Source: Beijerinckiaceae bacterium (GTDB lineage: Bacteria; Pseudomonadota; Alphaproteobacteria; Rhizobiales; Beijerinckiaceae). Taken from it: a stretch of 64,000 nt of DNA. The DNA is taken from assembly GCA_024304885.1 (NCBI GenBank), contig JALJOM010000008.1, forward strand, positions 310,001 through 374,000, given 5' to 3'. A model generated the notes under the pieces. The model ran no database searches and had not been told where the DNA came from. It saw only the letters and a list, made by a program, of their open reading frames with translations. The first letter of the stretch is position 1. Each line of letters opens with the position of its first letter. This document shows, in pieces, positions 52,439 to 61,686 of this stretch. Made by a program: the position numbers and the translations under genes.

Positions 52439-52975
52439 ATGGCGGTCTCCGAAAGCGATATCCTACGCTCCGAGGTGCGCTGGGCCATGATCGTCGGCGT
52501 CGCCGTCGCGGTCATCTTCGCCGCGGTGATCTACACCGGCATCGAGCTGCATGTGAATCCGCCGAGCAACATCGAGACGATCGATCCGAAGGCCCTGCAT
52601 CTCTCGAACGAGTTCACGGAATCCAACCTCGGCACCAGGGTCGAGCCCGAGGGCCGGATCACGACTCGGATCGTCGCGACCCAGTTCGCCTTCGATCCGC
52701 CTTGCGTGGTCGTCCCGGCGAACGAGCCGGTCACCTTGCGGCTCACGACGCCCGACGTCATTCACGGCATCCTGGTGACGGGAACCAACGTGAACACGAT
52801 GATCGTCCCGGGCTATGTGGCCCAGGTCCATACCGTCTTCACCAAGACGGGCGACCTGTTGATGCCTTGCCACGAATATTGCGGCCTCGGCCATAGCCAG
52901 ATGTGGGCGACGGTGCGCGTCGTTCCGCGCGAGAGCTTCCGGCCGGACGCCGAAGGGAGGGTCGCCTGTGACTAG
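52439..52975 (+). CDS. Cytochrome ba3-type oxidase subunit II (CuA)
   Basis: A 178-residue electron-entry subunit. It has one N-terminal TM helix (about 14-34) and a periplasmic cupredoxin domain. All CuA ligands can be read: His109 in PDVIHGILV, and Cys144, Glu146, Cys148, His152 and Met155 in MPCHEYCGLGHSQM. A single TM helix and short length are typical of ba3 rather than aa3 oxidases. It overlaps subunit I by 8 bp. It accepts electrons from a cytochrome c, probably the diheme protein encoded two genes downstream. Confidence 0.94.
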   Translation: MAVSESDILRSEVRWAMIVGVAVAVIFAAVIYTGIELHVNPPSNIETIDPKALHLSNEFTESNLGTRVEPEGRITTRIVATQFAFDPPCVVVPANEPVTLRLTTPDVIHGILVTGTNVNTMIVPGYVAQVHTVFTKTGDLLMPCHEYCGLGHSQMWATVRVVPRESFRPDAEGRVACD

Positions 52976-54593
52976 TGTCGCGCGGCTCACGAAAGCGCAT
53001 CTCTGGATCGCCTTCGCAGCCTTTCTCGTCGCCTGCGTCTTCGGCATCTGGCAGATGTGGGCGCGCAGCCCGCTGGCGACGCCCTATGTCATCGCGGAGC
53101 ATTATTTCCTGTCGGTCACGGCCCATGGCGTCGCCATGGCCTTCGTCCTGACCACGTTCTTCATCATGGGATTCGGCTATTTCACGGCCGAGACCGCGCT
53201 CGACCGCCCCCTGCCCGGCAAGCCCTGGGCCTGGGCCGGGTTCTTCCTCGCCGTCGCCGGCACGCTGATGGCGGTCGCCGCCATCCTGAGCGGCCAAGCC
53301 TCGGTCCTCTACACCTTCTACCCGCCCCTGACCGGCAGCCCCTTCTTCTACCTCGGGCTCGTCCTCGTCGTCGTCGGCTCGTGGATCTGGTGCATCCTGA
53401 TGATCGTCGCGATGCGGGAGTGGAAAGGCGCGCATCCCGGCGCGCCCGTCCCGCTCGCGATGTTCGCGACCGTCGCCAATGCGATCATGTGGCTGTGGAC
53501 GACGGTCGGGGTCGCGGCCGAGCTCCTCTTCATCGTCATCCCGGCCTCGCTCGGCTGGGTCGATACCGTCGATGTCGGCCTGACCCGGACCTTGTTCTCC
53601 TGGACCCTGCACGCGATCGTCTATTTCTGGCTCTTCCCCGCCTATATCGCCTTCTACACGATGGCGCCGCAGGCGGCCGGCGGCCGGCTCTATAGCGACA
53701 TGATGGGCCGCCTCACCTTCGTCCTCTTCCTCGTCTACAGCCTTCCCGTCGGCCTGCATCATCTCTTCATGGATCCCGAGCATTCGACCGGGTTCAAGTT
53801 CGTCCAGATGTCGCTCACCGTCCTCGTCGCGGTGCCGACCCTGCTCACCGTCTTCACCATCTCGGCCTCGCTGGAGATCGCCGGACGGCTGCGCGGCGGA
53901 CGCGGGCTGCTCGGCTGGATTCCGGCATTGCCGTGGGATCGCCCGATGGTGCTCGCGACCGGGCTCTCCTTCGTCATGCTGTTCTTCGGCGGCGGCGGCG
54001 GCCTCGTCAACATGAGCTACGGCCTGAATGCGCTCATCCACAACACGTCCTGGGTCACCGCGCATTTCCATCTCATCTTCGGCGGCACCGTCGTCATCAT
54101 GTATTTCGCGATTTGCTACGCGATCTGGCCGCGCCTCACCGGGCACGAAGCCGGGACGCAGGACGCGCAGAGGCTGCAGCTCTGGCTCTGGTTCGTCGGC
54201 ATGATGATCATGTCCCTGCCGTGGCACTGGCTCGGCTTGCATGGCCAATGGCGCCGTGTGGCGCAGTTCGACTACACGAACCCGATCATCGCGGCCTGGG
54301 GTCCTTGGGTCACCACATCCCTGGTCGGTGGGATCCTCTTGTTCGCGAGCGCGGTCGTCTTCGTCTGGAACCTCGCCGCGCTCCGCGCCGACCGCAAGGC
54401 TCCTGTCGCGCCCTTCGCCTTTGCGACGGCCGTCCACCAACCCGCGCGTGTGCCGGCGTCGCTCAACGGCTTCGGCCTGTGGAACGTCCTCGTGCTCGTT
54501 CTCATGATCGCGGCCTATGGCTGGCCGATCGCCCAGTTCTTCGTGCTCCAGCCGCCGCATGCGGTGGTCCACCGCGTCGATCGGGGAGGCTGA
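52968..54593 (+). CDS. Cytochrome ba3-type oxidase subunit I (heme-copper, B-type)
   Basis: A 541-residue catalytic subunit that reduces oxygen and pumps protons. It has about 13-14 TM helices. His53 in VTAHGVAMAF is a low-spin heme ligand. FSWTLHAIVYFWLFPAYIAFY contains the first CuB His and the ba3-type Tyr. GLHHLFMDPEH gives the CuB His pair, and VTAHFHLIFGGTV the heme ligands. The CuB helix usually reads W-T-L-H-P; here Pro is Ala. It starts with GTG at 52968 behind AGGGAGG and overlaps subunit II. No D-channel motif is seen, consistent with B-type oxidases of high oxygen affinity. Confidence 0.95.
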   Translation: MTSVARLTKAHLWIAFAAFLVACVFGIWQMWARSPLATPYVIAEHYFLSVTAHGVAMAFVLTTFFIMGFGYFTAETALDRPLPGKPWAWAGFFLAVAGTLMAVAAILSGQASVLYTFYPPLTGSPFFYLGLVLVVVGSWIWCILMIVAMREWKGAHPGAPVPLAMFATVANAIMWLWTTVGVAAELLFIVIPASLGWVDTVDVGLTRTLFSWTLHAIVYFWLFPAYIAFYTMAPQAAGGRLYSDMMGRLTFVLFLVYSLPVGLHHLFMDPEHSTGFKFVQMSLTVLVAVPTLLTVFTISASLEIAGRLRGGRGLLGWIPALPWDRPMVLATGLSFVMLFFGGGGGLVNMSYGLNALIHNTSWVTAHFHLIFGGTVVIMYFAICYAIWPRLTGHEAGTQDAQRLQLWLWFVGMMIMSLPWHWLGLHGQWRRVAQFDYTNPIIAAWGPWVTTSLVGGILLFASAVVFVWNLAALRADRKAPVAPFAFATAVHQPARVPASLNGFGLWNVLVLVLMIAAYGWPIAQFFVLQPPHAVVHRVDRGG

Positions 54594-54594
54594 C

Positions 54595-55428
54595 ATGAGT
54601 GTCGAGAGCGAGGCCGAGGACCGGCCCTGGCAGGTGCGCGCCTCCGTGATCGTCGTTGCGATCGTGGTGGTTGCGGCGTTGCTCGGCTTCGTCGTCTTGC
54701 CTGTCGTGCAGGGCCGGTCGGCCGGCGTCGATGCCTTCTCCGCTATCTGCCGGGCGCTCGGCCTTCAGGCCGGCTCGCCCGCGGTGCGCCAGCCGGTGAG
54801 CGCGACCCGCGCCGAGCCCGTCTCCCTGGTGGCCTGGACCGAGGAGGTGATCGCGCGGCTGCACAATCCCAACGAGGAGAACGGATCCGACCTCGCCGCC
54901 AATATCTGCGCCTCTTGCCACGGCGCCGACGGGGTCTCGCCGGATCCGGCCTTTCCCCACATGGCCGGCCAATCCGCCTTCGCGATCTACAAGCAGCTCC
55001 ACGATTTCAAGAACGGCGCGCGCGGCAACGAGATCATGGCGAGCGTCGTAGAGCAGCTCGACGACGAGCAGATGGCGGATATCGCCGCGCATTTCGCGTA
55101 CTTCACCAAGGGCGCGCTCGACCCGACGACCCCGGTAACCAACGATCCGGCGATCGTGCGCCTCGTCGAGCGCGGGATCACCGCGCGCGGGCTTCCCGCT
55201 TGCGCCTCTTGCCACGGCGCCCATGCCGGCGGCCCCATCGAGACCCCGACGCTCGCGGGCCAGCGCCACGAATATCTCGCCGCGCAGCTCCGCGCCTTCG
55301 CCAAGGGCGAGCGCCGCAACGACATCTATCATCGCATGCGCGACATCGCGACGAAGCTCACCGACTCCGAGATCGAGGAGCTCGCCGCCTATTACGCCGG
55401 CATCGGCCTCTACCAAAGGATAAAGTGA
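54595..55428 (+). CDS. Membrane-anchored diheme cytochrome c4-like protein
   Basis: A 277-residue protein with an N-terminal TM anchor (about 16-37) and two class-I cytochrome c domains. Heme attachment sites are CASCH at 105-109 and CASCH at 203-207, each followed by a later Met-containing helix (HMAGQ, TLAGQ regions). The two domains are similar to each other, as in cytochrome c4. It starts one base after the subunit I stop, with GGGGAGG upstream, so it is the fourth gene of the oxidase operon and the probable electron donor to CuA. Confidence 0.93.
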   Translation: MSVESEAEDRPWQVRASVIVVAIVVVAALLGFVVLPVVQGRSAGVDAFSAICRALGLQAGSPAVRQPVSATRAEPVSLVAWTEEVIARLHNPNEENGSDLAANICASCHGADGVSPDPAFPHMAGQSAFAIYKQLHDFKNGARGNEIMASVVEQLDDEQMADIAAHFAYFTKGALDPTTPVTNDPAIVRLVERGITARGLPACASCHGAHAGGPIETPTLAGQRHEYLAAQLRAFAKGERRNDIYHRMRDIATKLTDSEIEELAAYYAGIGLYQRIK

Positions 55429-55455
55429 GCAGGCCTCGCGGCCGGTCCTGGTCCT

Positions 55456-56148
55456 CTAGCGCCGCTCGGCGGGCTCGGAGCGGGTCGGGGTCGGCAACCG
55501 CGGCGGGTTGCCGAGCCTGCGATCGAGATAGAGCCCGACCTCCGCGATCAGCGGCTCGACCTTGTTCTCGAAGAAATGGTTGGCGCCGGGAATCACCGCG
55601 TGCTCGATCGAGATGCCCTTCTGGGTCTTGAGCTTCTCGATGAGCCCCATGACCTCCTTCAGGGGTGCGACGCGGTCCTGGTCGCCGTGCACGAAGAGCC
55701 CCGACGAGGGGCAAGGTGCGAGGAAGGAGAAGTCGAACCGGCTCGCCGGCGGCGCCACCGAGACGAAGCCTTCGATCTCGGGGCGGCGCATCAGGAGCTG
55801 CATCCCGATCCAGGCGCCGAAGGAGATGCCGGCGATCCAGCAGGCCCGGGCCTCGGGGTTCACCGCTTGGGCCCAGTCGAGCGCGGCGGCGGCGTCCGAC
55901 AGCTCGCCCTGGCCGTGGTCGAAGTCGCCCTGCGAGCGCCCGACGCCGCGAAAGTTGAACCGAAGCACGGAAAAGCCGCGCTCGGCGAAGGCATAATAGA
56001 GATGATAGACGATCTGGTTGTTCATCGTCCCGCCGAATTGCGGGTGCGGGTGCAGGATGATCGCGATCGGCGCGCCGCGGATGGTCGAAGGATGAAGCCG
56101 GCCCTCGAGCCGGCCCGCGGGGCCGTTGAACATGACCTCGGGCATCAT
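55456..56148 (-). CDS. Alpha/beta hydrolase (dienelactone-hydrolase-like)
   Basis: A 230-residue serine hydrolase. The oxyanion loop is in IILHPHPQFGGTMNNQ, the nucleophile in ISFGAW (G-I-S-F-G-A), the Asp in HGDQDRVAP and the His in GANHFFE. This matches the COG2945 group (small alpha/beta hydrolases near suf or isc genes in many alphaproteobacteria). Two Met codons start the frame, and the second (56145) is equally possible. It converges on the oxidase operon and is divergent from the cysteine desulfurase gene. The substrate is unknown. Confidence 0.9.
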   Translation of the reverse strand: MMPEVMFNGPAGRLEGRLHPSTIRGAPIAIILHPHPQFGGTMNNQIVYHLYYAFAERGFSVLRFNFRGVGRSQGDFDHGQGELSDAAAALDWAQAVNPEARACWIAGISFGAWIGMQLLMRRPEIEGFVSVAPPASRFDFSFLAPCPSSGLFVHGDQDRVAPLKEVMGLIEKLKTQKGISIEHAVIPGANHFFENKVEPLIAEVGLYLDRRLGNPPRLPTPTRSEPAERR

Positions 56149-56486
56149 GACTCCTGAAAAGTGCCGCGGCCCCGACGCGGTCCGCTGCTCTGGCCGCGGC
56201 CGACACGGCGGGCTCTGTCGCCCGCCGAGCGCACGTCGCCGCGTCTCGTACGGAAAGGCTCGGCAAGACCTGTCGTAACGAGGGCTGCGCTGCGCCGGAT
56301 CGGTCGTCCTGCACGCCCGTCCGGCACGACATTGCTGCTCTACTGCGCTTTTGCCTTCTGAAATGCCTGCGAGCCGTCTATAGTCTTTCTAGCACGTTCG
56401 CCGGGCCGGAGTGCAAGCCCTTTGCGACGCTGCATCGGCATGTCGAAGGCCCGGTCGCGTGCTCCGATCTCGTTGGATTTCGCGCC
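56149..56486. other. 338-bp divergent promoter region upstream of the suf cluster
   Basis: No gene is seen. A sigma70-like pair is at 56356-56384 (separate entry). No clear IscR, RirA or Irr site could be recognised by eye. Confidence 0.55.
56356..56384 (+). promoter_or_regulatory. Candidate promoter of the cysteine desulfurase-suf cluster
   Basis: TTCTGA (56356-56361) and TATAGT (56379-56384) are spaced by 17 bp in the AT-richest part of the region upstream of the first desulfurase gene. The -35 is weak. Confidence 0.35.
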
Positions 56487-57704
56487 GTGACGCCGACCCT
56501 GGCCTATCTCGACCACAATGCGACCACGCCGCTGCATCCTTCGGCGCGGGACGCGATGTGTGCCGCCTTCGAGCGCTGCGGCAACGCCTCCTCGATCCAT
56601 GCGGAAGGGCGCGCGGCCCGTGCGATGATCGAGGCGGCGCGCGCCGAGATCGCGGGGCTCGTCGGGGTCGGGTCCCGGGATGTCGTGTTCACCTCGGGCG
56701 GGACCGAGGCGCTCAACCTCGTGCTCACGCCGCATTGGCAGGCAGCGGGCGGAGGCTCGCACCCCTTCGACCGGCTCCTCGCCGGAGCCGGCGAGCATTC
56801 CGCGGTCCTCGCCGGCCACCGGTTCCCCGTCGATCGGGTCGCGCTCGTCCCTTTGACACCCGATGGCCGGCTCGACCTCGACGCGCTCGATTCGGCACTC
56901 GCGCAAGAGTCCGGGCGGCGCGTCCTCTTGGCCCTGCAGCTCGCCAACAACGAGACCGGGGTGATCCAGCCTGTCGCGGAGGCCGCGGAGCGCATCCATG
57001 CCGCAGGCGGATTTCTCCTCTGCGACGCGGTGCAAGGCGCCGGCAAGATCGCGTGCGACATTCAGGCACTCGGCGCCGACGCCCTGGTCCTGTCGGCGCA
57101 TAAATTCGGCGGGCCACAAGGCGTCGGGGCCGTTTGCTTCCGCTCCGGCGTTCCCCATATCGCGGATGTGCTCCTGCGGGGGGGCGGGCAGGAGCGCGGG
57201 CTGCGCGCCGGCACCGAGAATATCGCCGGAATCGTGGGCATGGCTGCCGCCTTCCGCGCCGCCGAGGCGAGGCGGCGCGACGACGCGACGAAGCACGCTC
57301 TCTGGCGCGACCGGCTCGAAGCCGCGATCTCGGCCATCGAGCCCCGATCCGTGTTTTTCGGTACCGCCGCGCCGCGCCTCCCCAATACCACGTTCTTCGC
57401 GGTTCCCTGGTTGGAGGCACAGGTCTTGCTAATGGTTCTAGACATCGAAGGGGTCTCGGTATCGACCGGCTCGGCCTGCTCCTCCGGGAAAGTCAAGCGG
57501 TCCCATGTCTTGGCCGCGATGGGGGTAGAGGACGAGCCGGCACGGGGAGCGATCCGGGCGAGCCTGGGCTGGACGTCCCGGCCCGAAGATTGCGAGACGT
57601 TCGGGCGAGCCTTCGAGAAGGCGATCCGGACGATCGCGGCACGGCGCGGCCGAAGCGAGGTGCCGCAGGGTCGGGTTCTCGCCCGATCCGAGTTGGATGT
57701 GTGA
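56487..57704 (+). CDS. Cysteine desulfurase, IscS/NifS class
   Basis: A 405-residue PLP enzyme that transfers sulfur from cysteine for Fe-S cluster assembly. Visible are YLDHNATTPLHPSA, FTSGGTEALNLVL, LLALQLANNETGVIQPV, the PLP Lys in LSAHKFGGPQGVG, and the mobile-loop Cys in STGSACSSGKVKRSHVLAAMG. The STGSACSSG loop marks class I (IscS/NifS), in contrast to the class-II SufS later in the cluster. It starts with GTG at 56487. It is the first gene of the suf cluster and lies 53 bp upstream of sufB. Confidence 0.94.
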   Translation: MTPTLAYLDHNATTPLHPSARDAMCAAFERCGNASSIHAEGRAARAMIEAARAEIAGLVGVGSRDVVFTSGGTEALNLVLTPHWQAAGGGSHPFDRLLAGAGEHSAVLAGHRFPVDRVALVPLTPDGRLDLDALDSALAQESGRRVLLALQLANNETGVIQPVAEAAERIHAAGGFLLCDAVQGAGKIACDIQALGADALVLSAHKFGGPQGVGAVCFRSGVPHIADVLLRGGGQERGLRAGTENIAGIVGMAAAFRAAEARRRDDATKHALWRDRLEAAISAIEPRSVFFGTAAPRLPNTTFFAVPWLEAQVLLMVLDIEGVSVSTGSACSSGKVKRSHVLAAMGVEDEPARGAIRASLGWTSRPEDCETFGRAFEKAIRTIAARRGRSEVPQGRVLARSELDV

Positions 57705-57757
57705 CACGGGATGCCTGAACCAGCGGTCCTTGAAACCGCCAAGGTGAGGAGTGGAAT

Positions 57758-59242
57758 ATGGCAGCGGTCCAGGAGACCGTCGATCGCGTCAAGTCGATCG
57801 ACGTCAGCGAATACAAGTACGGGTTCTTCTCCGACATCGAGGCGGACAAGGCTCCGAAGGGCCTGAGCGAGGATATCGTCCGCTTCATCTCGGCGAAGAA
57901 GAACGAGCCGGCTTGGCTGACCGAATGGCGGCTCGAGGCCTATCGACGCTGGCTGACCATGCGCGAGCCGAGCTGGGCGCGGGTGAACTTTCCCCCGGTC
58001 GATTACCAGGATCTCTATTATTATTCGGCACCGAAGACCGCGGCCGGACCGAAGTCGCTCGACGAGGTCGATCCCGAGCTCCTGAAGGTCTACGAGAAGC
58101 TCGGTATCCCGCTCAAGGAGCAGGAGATTCTGGCCGGGGTCCAGAACCCGGACGTGCCCGAGCGCAAGATCGCGGTCGATGCCGTGTTCGATTCGGTCTC
58201 GGTCGTCACCACCTTCAAGGAGGAGCTGAGCAAGGCCGGCGTCGTGTTCTGCCCGATCTCGGAAGCGGTCCACACCCATCCAGAGCTCGTCCGGAAATAT
58301 CTCGGCTCGGTCGTGCCGACGACCGACAATTACTACGCGACCTTGAACAGCGCGGTCTTCTCCGACGGGTCCTTCGTCTATATCCCGCCGGGCGTGCGCT
58401 GCCCGATGGAGCTCTCGACCTATTTCCGCATCAACGAGCAGAACACCGGACAGTTCGAGCGCACCCTCATCATCGCGGACAAGGGTGCCTACGTGTCCTA
58501 TCTCGAGGGCTGCACGGCGCCGAAGCGCGACGAGAATCAGCTCCATGCCGCGGTGGTCGAGCTGATCGCCCACGAGGACGCCGAGATCAAGTATTCGACC
58601 GTGCAGAACTGGTATCCCGGCGATGCCGACGGTAAGGGCGGAATCTACAACTTCGTGACGAAGCGCGGCGAATGCCGCGGCGACAATTCCAAGATCTCCT
58701 GGACCCAGGTCGAGACCGGGTCGGCGATCACCTGGAAATATCCGTCCTGCGTCCTGCGCGGCGACAACTCGCGCGGGGAATTCTACTCGATCGCGATCTC
58801 GAACGGCCATCAGCAGGTCGATTCCGGCACCAAGATGATCCACCTCGGCAAGAACACGACGAGCCGGGTCATCTCGAAGGGGATCTCCGCGGGCAAGTCG
58901 CAGAATACCTATCGGGGCCAGATCTCGGCGCATCGCAAGGCGACGGGCGCACGCAACTTCACCAATTGCGACTCGCTCCTCATCGGCAATTCCTGCGGCG
59001 CCCATACCGTGCCCTATATCGAGTCGAAAAACCCGAGCACCCAGTTCGAGCACGAGGCGACCACCTCGAAGATCTCCGAGGATCAGCTGTTCTACTGCCA
59101 GCAGCGTGGCCTCTCGGCGGAGGAGGCGACGGCGCTGATCGTCAACGGCTTCGTGCGGGACGTGCTGCAGCAGCTCCCCATGGAGTTCGCGGTCGAGGCG
59201 CAAAAGCTGATCGCGATCTCGCTCGAGGGAAGCGTCGGCTGA
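57758..59242 (+). CDS. sufB: Fe-S cluster assembly protein SufB
   Basis: A 494-residue scaffold subunit of the SufBC2D complex. Conserved blocks include [103 protein letters not shown] and the C-terminal region with [20 protein letters not shown], whose Cys is implicated in cluster assembly. The length is normal. AAGGTGAGGAG precedes the ATG. The gap to sufC is 291 bp, unusually long for a suf operon, and contains no recognisable gene or repeat. Confidence 0.97.
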   Translation: MAAVQETVDRVKSIDVSEYKYGFFSDIEADKAPKGLSEDIVRFISAKKNEPAWLTEWRLEAYRRWLTMREPSWARVNFPPVDYQDLYYYSAPKTAAGPKSLDEVDPELLKVYEKLGIPLKEQEILAGVQNPDVPERKIAVDAVFDSVSVVTTFKEELSKAGVVFCPISEAVHTHPELVRKYLGSVVPTTDNYYATLNSAVFSDGSFVYIPPGVRCPMELSTYFRINEQNTGQFERTLIIADKGAYVSYLEGCTAPKRDENQLHAAVVELIAHEDAEIKYSTVQNWYPGDADGKGGIYNFVTKRGECRGDNSKISWTQVETGSAITWKYPSCVLRGDNSRGEFYSIAISNGHQQVDSGTKMIHLGKNTTSRVISKGISAGKSQNTYRGQISAHRKATGARNFTNCDSLLIGNSCGAHTVPYIESKNPSTQFEHEATTSKISEDQLFYCQQRGLSAEEATALIVNGFVRDVLQQLPMEFAVEAQKLIAISLEGSVG

Positions 59243-59533
59243 CCCGGTGCACGGACGCGGCGAAGCGCGAGACGCTCGCCGTGCCGCTCTCGCCCCGAGG
59301 CAGACATCTTCAGGCCTCTGCCGGCGCTGGATTCTTAGAGCGACGGGGACATGACGCGCCTCGAGGGGCGGCTCGGAGTGCCGGCCGATCCGAGGGCGAA
59401 CCGCGAGCAGCGGCGATCGCCCGGGCTTCACCGCTCACGAGACGAAGTGGACTATCTCGGATCTCGGCTCTTTTCGCTTGCGGGGATCTCGGCGCGGGAC
59501 GAACCCTTTCGGGTGACACGAGGAAATAGCACG

Positions 59534-60286
59534 ATGCTGGAAGTCAAGAACCTCAATGTTTCGATCGGGGGACGCAAGATCCTCAATGACTTCACCTTGA
59601 CCGTGCAAGACGGCGAGGTCGCTGCGATCATGGGGCCGAACGGCACCGGCAAGTCGACGCTGTCCTATGTGATCGCCGGACGGAAGGATTATACGGTCGA
59701 ATCGGGCGAGGTTCTCCTGAACGGGGTCGAACTTCTCGGTCTCGAGCCCGACGTGCGCGCGGCCAAGGGCCTGTTCCTCGCCTTCCAATATCCGCTCGAA
59801 ATTCCCGGCGTCGCGACCATGACCTTCCTCAAGGCGGCGCTCAACGCCCAGCGCAAGCAGCGCGGCGAGGACGAGATCTCGACCCCCGACTTCATGAAGC
59901 GGGTCAAGGAGGCCGGTGACCGCCTCGGGATCAAGCCCGACATGCTGAAGCGCGCCCTCAATGTCGGCTTCTCGGGCGGCGAGAAGAAGCGCATGGACAT
60001 CCTCCAGATGGCGCTGCTCGAGCCTTCCTTCGGCATCCTGGACGAGACCGATTCCGGCCTCGATATCGACGCGCTGAAGGTCGTCGCCGAAGGCGTCAAC
60101 TCGCTGCGCACGCCGAAGCGGGGCTTCCTCGTCATCACCCATTACCAGCGCCTGCTCGACTATATCGTTCCCGATACGGTGCACGTCATGGCGCAGGGCC
60201 GCATCGTGCGGACGGGCGGCAAGGAGCTGGCGCTCGAGCTGGAGCAGAGCGGCTACCGCGACTACATGGCCGAAGAAGCCGCCTGA
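59534..60286 (+). CDS. sufC: Fe-S cluster assembly ATPase SufC
   Basis: A 250-residue ABC-type ATPase of the SufBC2D complex. Walker A is [18 protein letters not shown], the signature is [16 protein letters not shown], Walker [20 protein letters not shown], and the H-loop [12 protein letters not shown]. The ATG at 59534 begins the conserved [13 protein letters not shown]. The frame is open about 60 codons upstream but without homology. sufD starts 12 bp after its stop. Confidence 0.97.
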   Translation: MLEVKNLNVSIGGRKILNDFTLTVQDGEVAAIMGPNGTGKSTLSYVIAGRKDYTVESGEVLLNGVELLGLEPDVRAAKGLFLAFQYPLEIPGVATMTFLKAALNAQRKQRGEDEISTPDFMKRVKEAGDRLGIKPDMLKRALNVGFSGGEKKRMDILQMALLEPSFGILDETDSGLDIDALKVVAEGVNSLRTPKRGFLVITHYQRLLDYIVPDTVHVMAQGRIVRTGGKELALELEQSGYRDYMAEEAA

Positions 60287-60298
60287 GGGTTGCCCGAC

Positions 60299-61633
60299 AT
60301 GACCGCTCAGATCATCCCGACCCGTACCGCCGCCGAGACTGCGCTCGCCGAGGCTTTCGGCGCGGCCAAGGCCACGCTGCCCGGCTGTGCCGAGGTCGCC
60401 AAGCTGCGCGAGGACGCCTTCGGAGCCTTCTTCGAGGCCGGCCTGCCGCACCGACGTGTCGAGGCTTGGCACTATACCGACCTGCGCGCGCTGATGCGCG
60501 ACGCCCTGCCGGTCGCGCCCACCCCGACCGCGGCGGCGATCGAGACACTGCGTGCCGAGCTCGGCAAGAGCGCCGCCGTCGGCCCGCGTCTCGTGCTCCT
60601 CGATGGAGTTTTCGTCCCGGAGGTGTCGGATTCGCTGCCGGCCGGCGTCACGGTCCGCTCGCTCGCGGCCGTGCTGACCGAGGGGCGGCCGGATCTCGTT
60701 GCCCTGCTCGCGGCGCAGAACCACCAGATCGTCGATCCGATCGTCTCCTTGAATGCGGCCTTGATGCAGGACGGCGTCGTCCTCGAGGTCGCACCCGGCA
60801 CGAGCGTTGCCGAGCCGATCCAGCTCGTCTATGCGACGGCGTCCAGCGTGCCGCTTGCCCGCTTCTTTCGCTCTCTGGTCGTGGTCGGCGCCGGCGCCTC
60901 GGTGATGATCGCCGAGACCTGCCACGGTGAGGGGGGGCGCACCGGCCAGACCTTCGGCTGCCTCGTCTTTTCGGTGGGCGACGAAGCCAGGGTCGGGCAT
61001 ACGGCCGAGGTGACCGACACCGTCGCGGGAAGCGTGCGCCTAGACAGCTTCATCGCCGAGATCGGCGCCAAGGCGAAATTCGACAGCTTCGCCCTGATCA
61101 CCGGCGGAGGCCTCGTGCGACGGCAGATCTTCCTGCGTTTCGCGGGCGAGGAGGCCGAGGGCACCCTTTCCGGCGTGTCGCTCCTGCGCGGACGCGAGCA
61201 TGCCGACACGACCCTGTTCGTCGAGCATGCGGCACCGGGTTGCATCGGGCGGGAAACGTTCAGATATATTCTAGACGAGGAGGCCACCGGTGTCTTCCAA
61301 GGCAAGATCAGGGTCGCGCCCGTGGCGCAGAAGACCGATGGCAGGATGCTGAGCAAGGCGTTGCTCCTCGCCGACACCGTGGCCATGAACAACAAGCCGG
61401 AGCTCGAGATTTTCGCCGACGACGTCGCCTGCGGCCATGGCGCCACTTGCGGCGGGCTCAATCCCGACCAGCTGTTCTACATCCAAGCGCGTGGCCTGCC
61501 GCAGGCGGATGCCGAGGCGCTCCTGCTCGAGGCCTTTGCCGCCGAGCTCGTCGACGAGATCGGCCATGACGGGCTCATCGACGGCTTTCGAGCGGATGTC
61601 GCGGCCTGGCTCGGATCACGGGCAAAGGCGTGA
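60299..61633 (+). CDS. sufD: Fe-S cluster assembly protein SufD
   Basis: A 444-residue SufB paralogue that completes the scaffold complex and supports iron entry. Conserved parts are RRVEAWHYTDLRALM, LVLLDGVFVPEVS, the right-handed beta-helix core with FVEHAAPGCIGRETFRYILDEEATGVFQGKIRVAPVAQKTDGRMLSKALLL and the His-containing EIFADDVACGHGATCGGLNPDQLFYIQARGL. ATG at 60299 is chosen because GAGGG lies 9 bp upstream; a TTG three codons before is less likely. It sits between sufC and sufS in the same operon. Confidence 0.96.
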   Translation: MTAQIIPTRTAAETALAEAFGAAKATLPGCAEVAKLREDAFGAFFEAGLPHRRVEAWHYTDLRALMRDALPVAPTPTAAAIETLRAELGKSAAVGPRLVLLDGVFVPEVSDSLPAGVTVRSLAAVLTEGRPDLVALLAAQNHQIVDPIVSLNAALMQDGVVLEVAPGTSVAEPIQLVYATASSVPLARFFRSLVVVGAGASVMIAETCHGEGGRTGQTFGCLVFSVGDEARVGHTAEVTDTVAGSVRLDSFIAEIGAKAKFDSFALITGGGLVRRQIFLRFAGEEAEGTLSGVSLLRGREHADTTLFVEHAAPGCIGRETFRYILDEEATGVFQGKIRVAPVAQKTDGRMLSKALLLADTVAMNNKPELEIFADDVACGHGATCGGLNPDQLFYIQARGLPQADAEALLLEAFAAELVDEIGHDGLIDGFRADVAAWLGSRAKA

Positions 61634-61686
61634 AGGGTCGCGAGAGGAGAGCCGGCTCGCGAATGGGCACCGCGTAGGAGCAGGGT

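Noticed and set aside
49420-52896. Very long alternative reading frame (over 1150 codons) overlapping hrpB and the CuA subunit gene
   Set aside because: It is Arg/Ala/Pro-rich with no family motifs and lies one frame off genuine hrpB and oxidase coding sequence. Long spurious frames are expected at this GC content.
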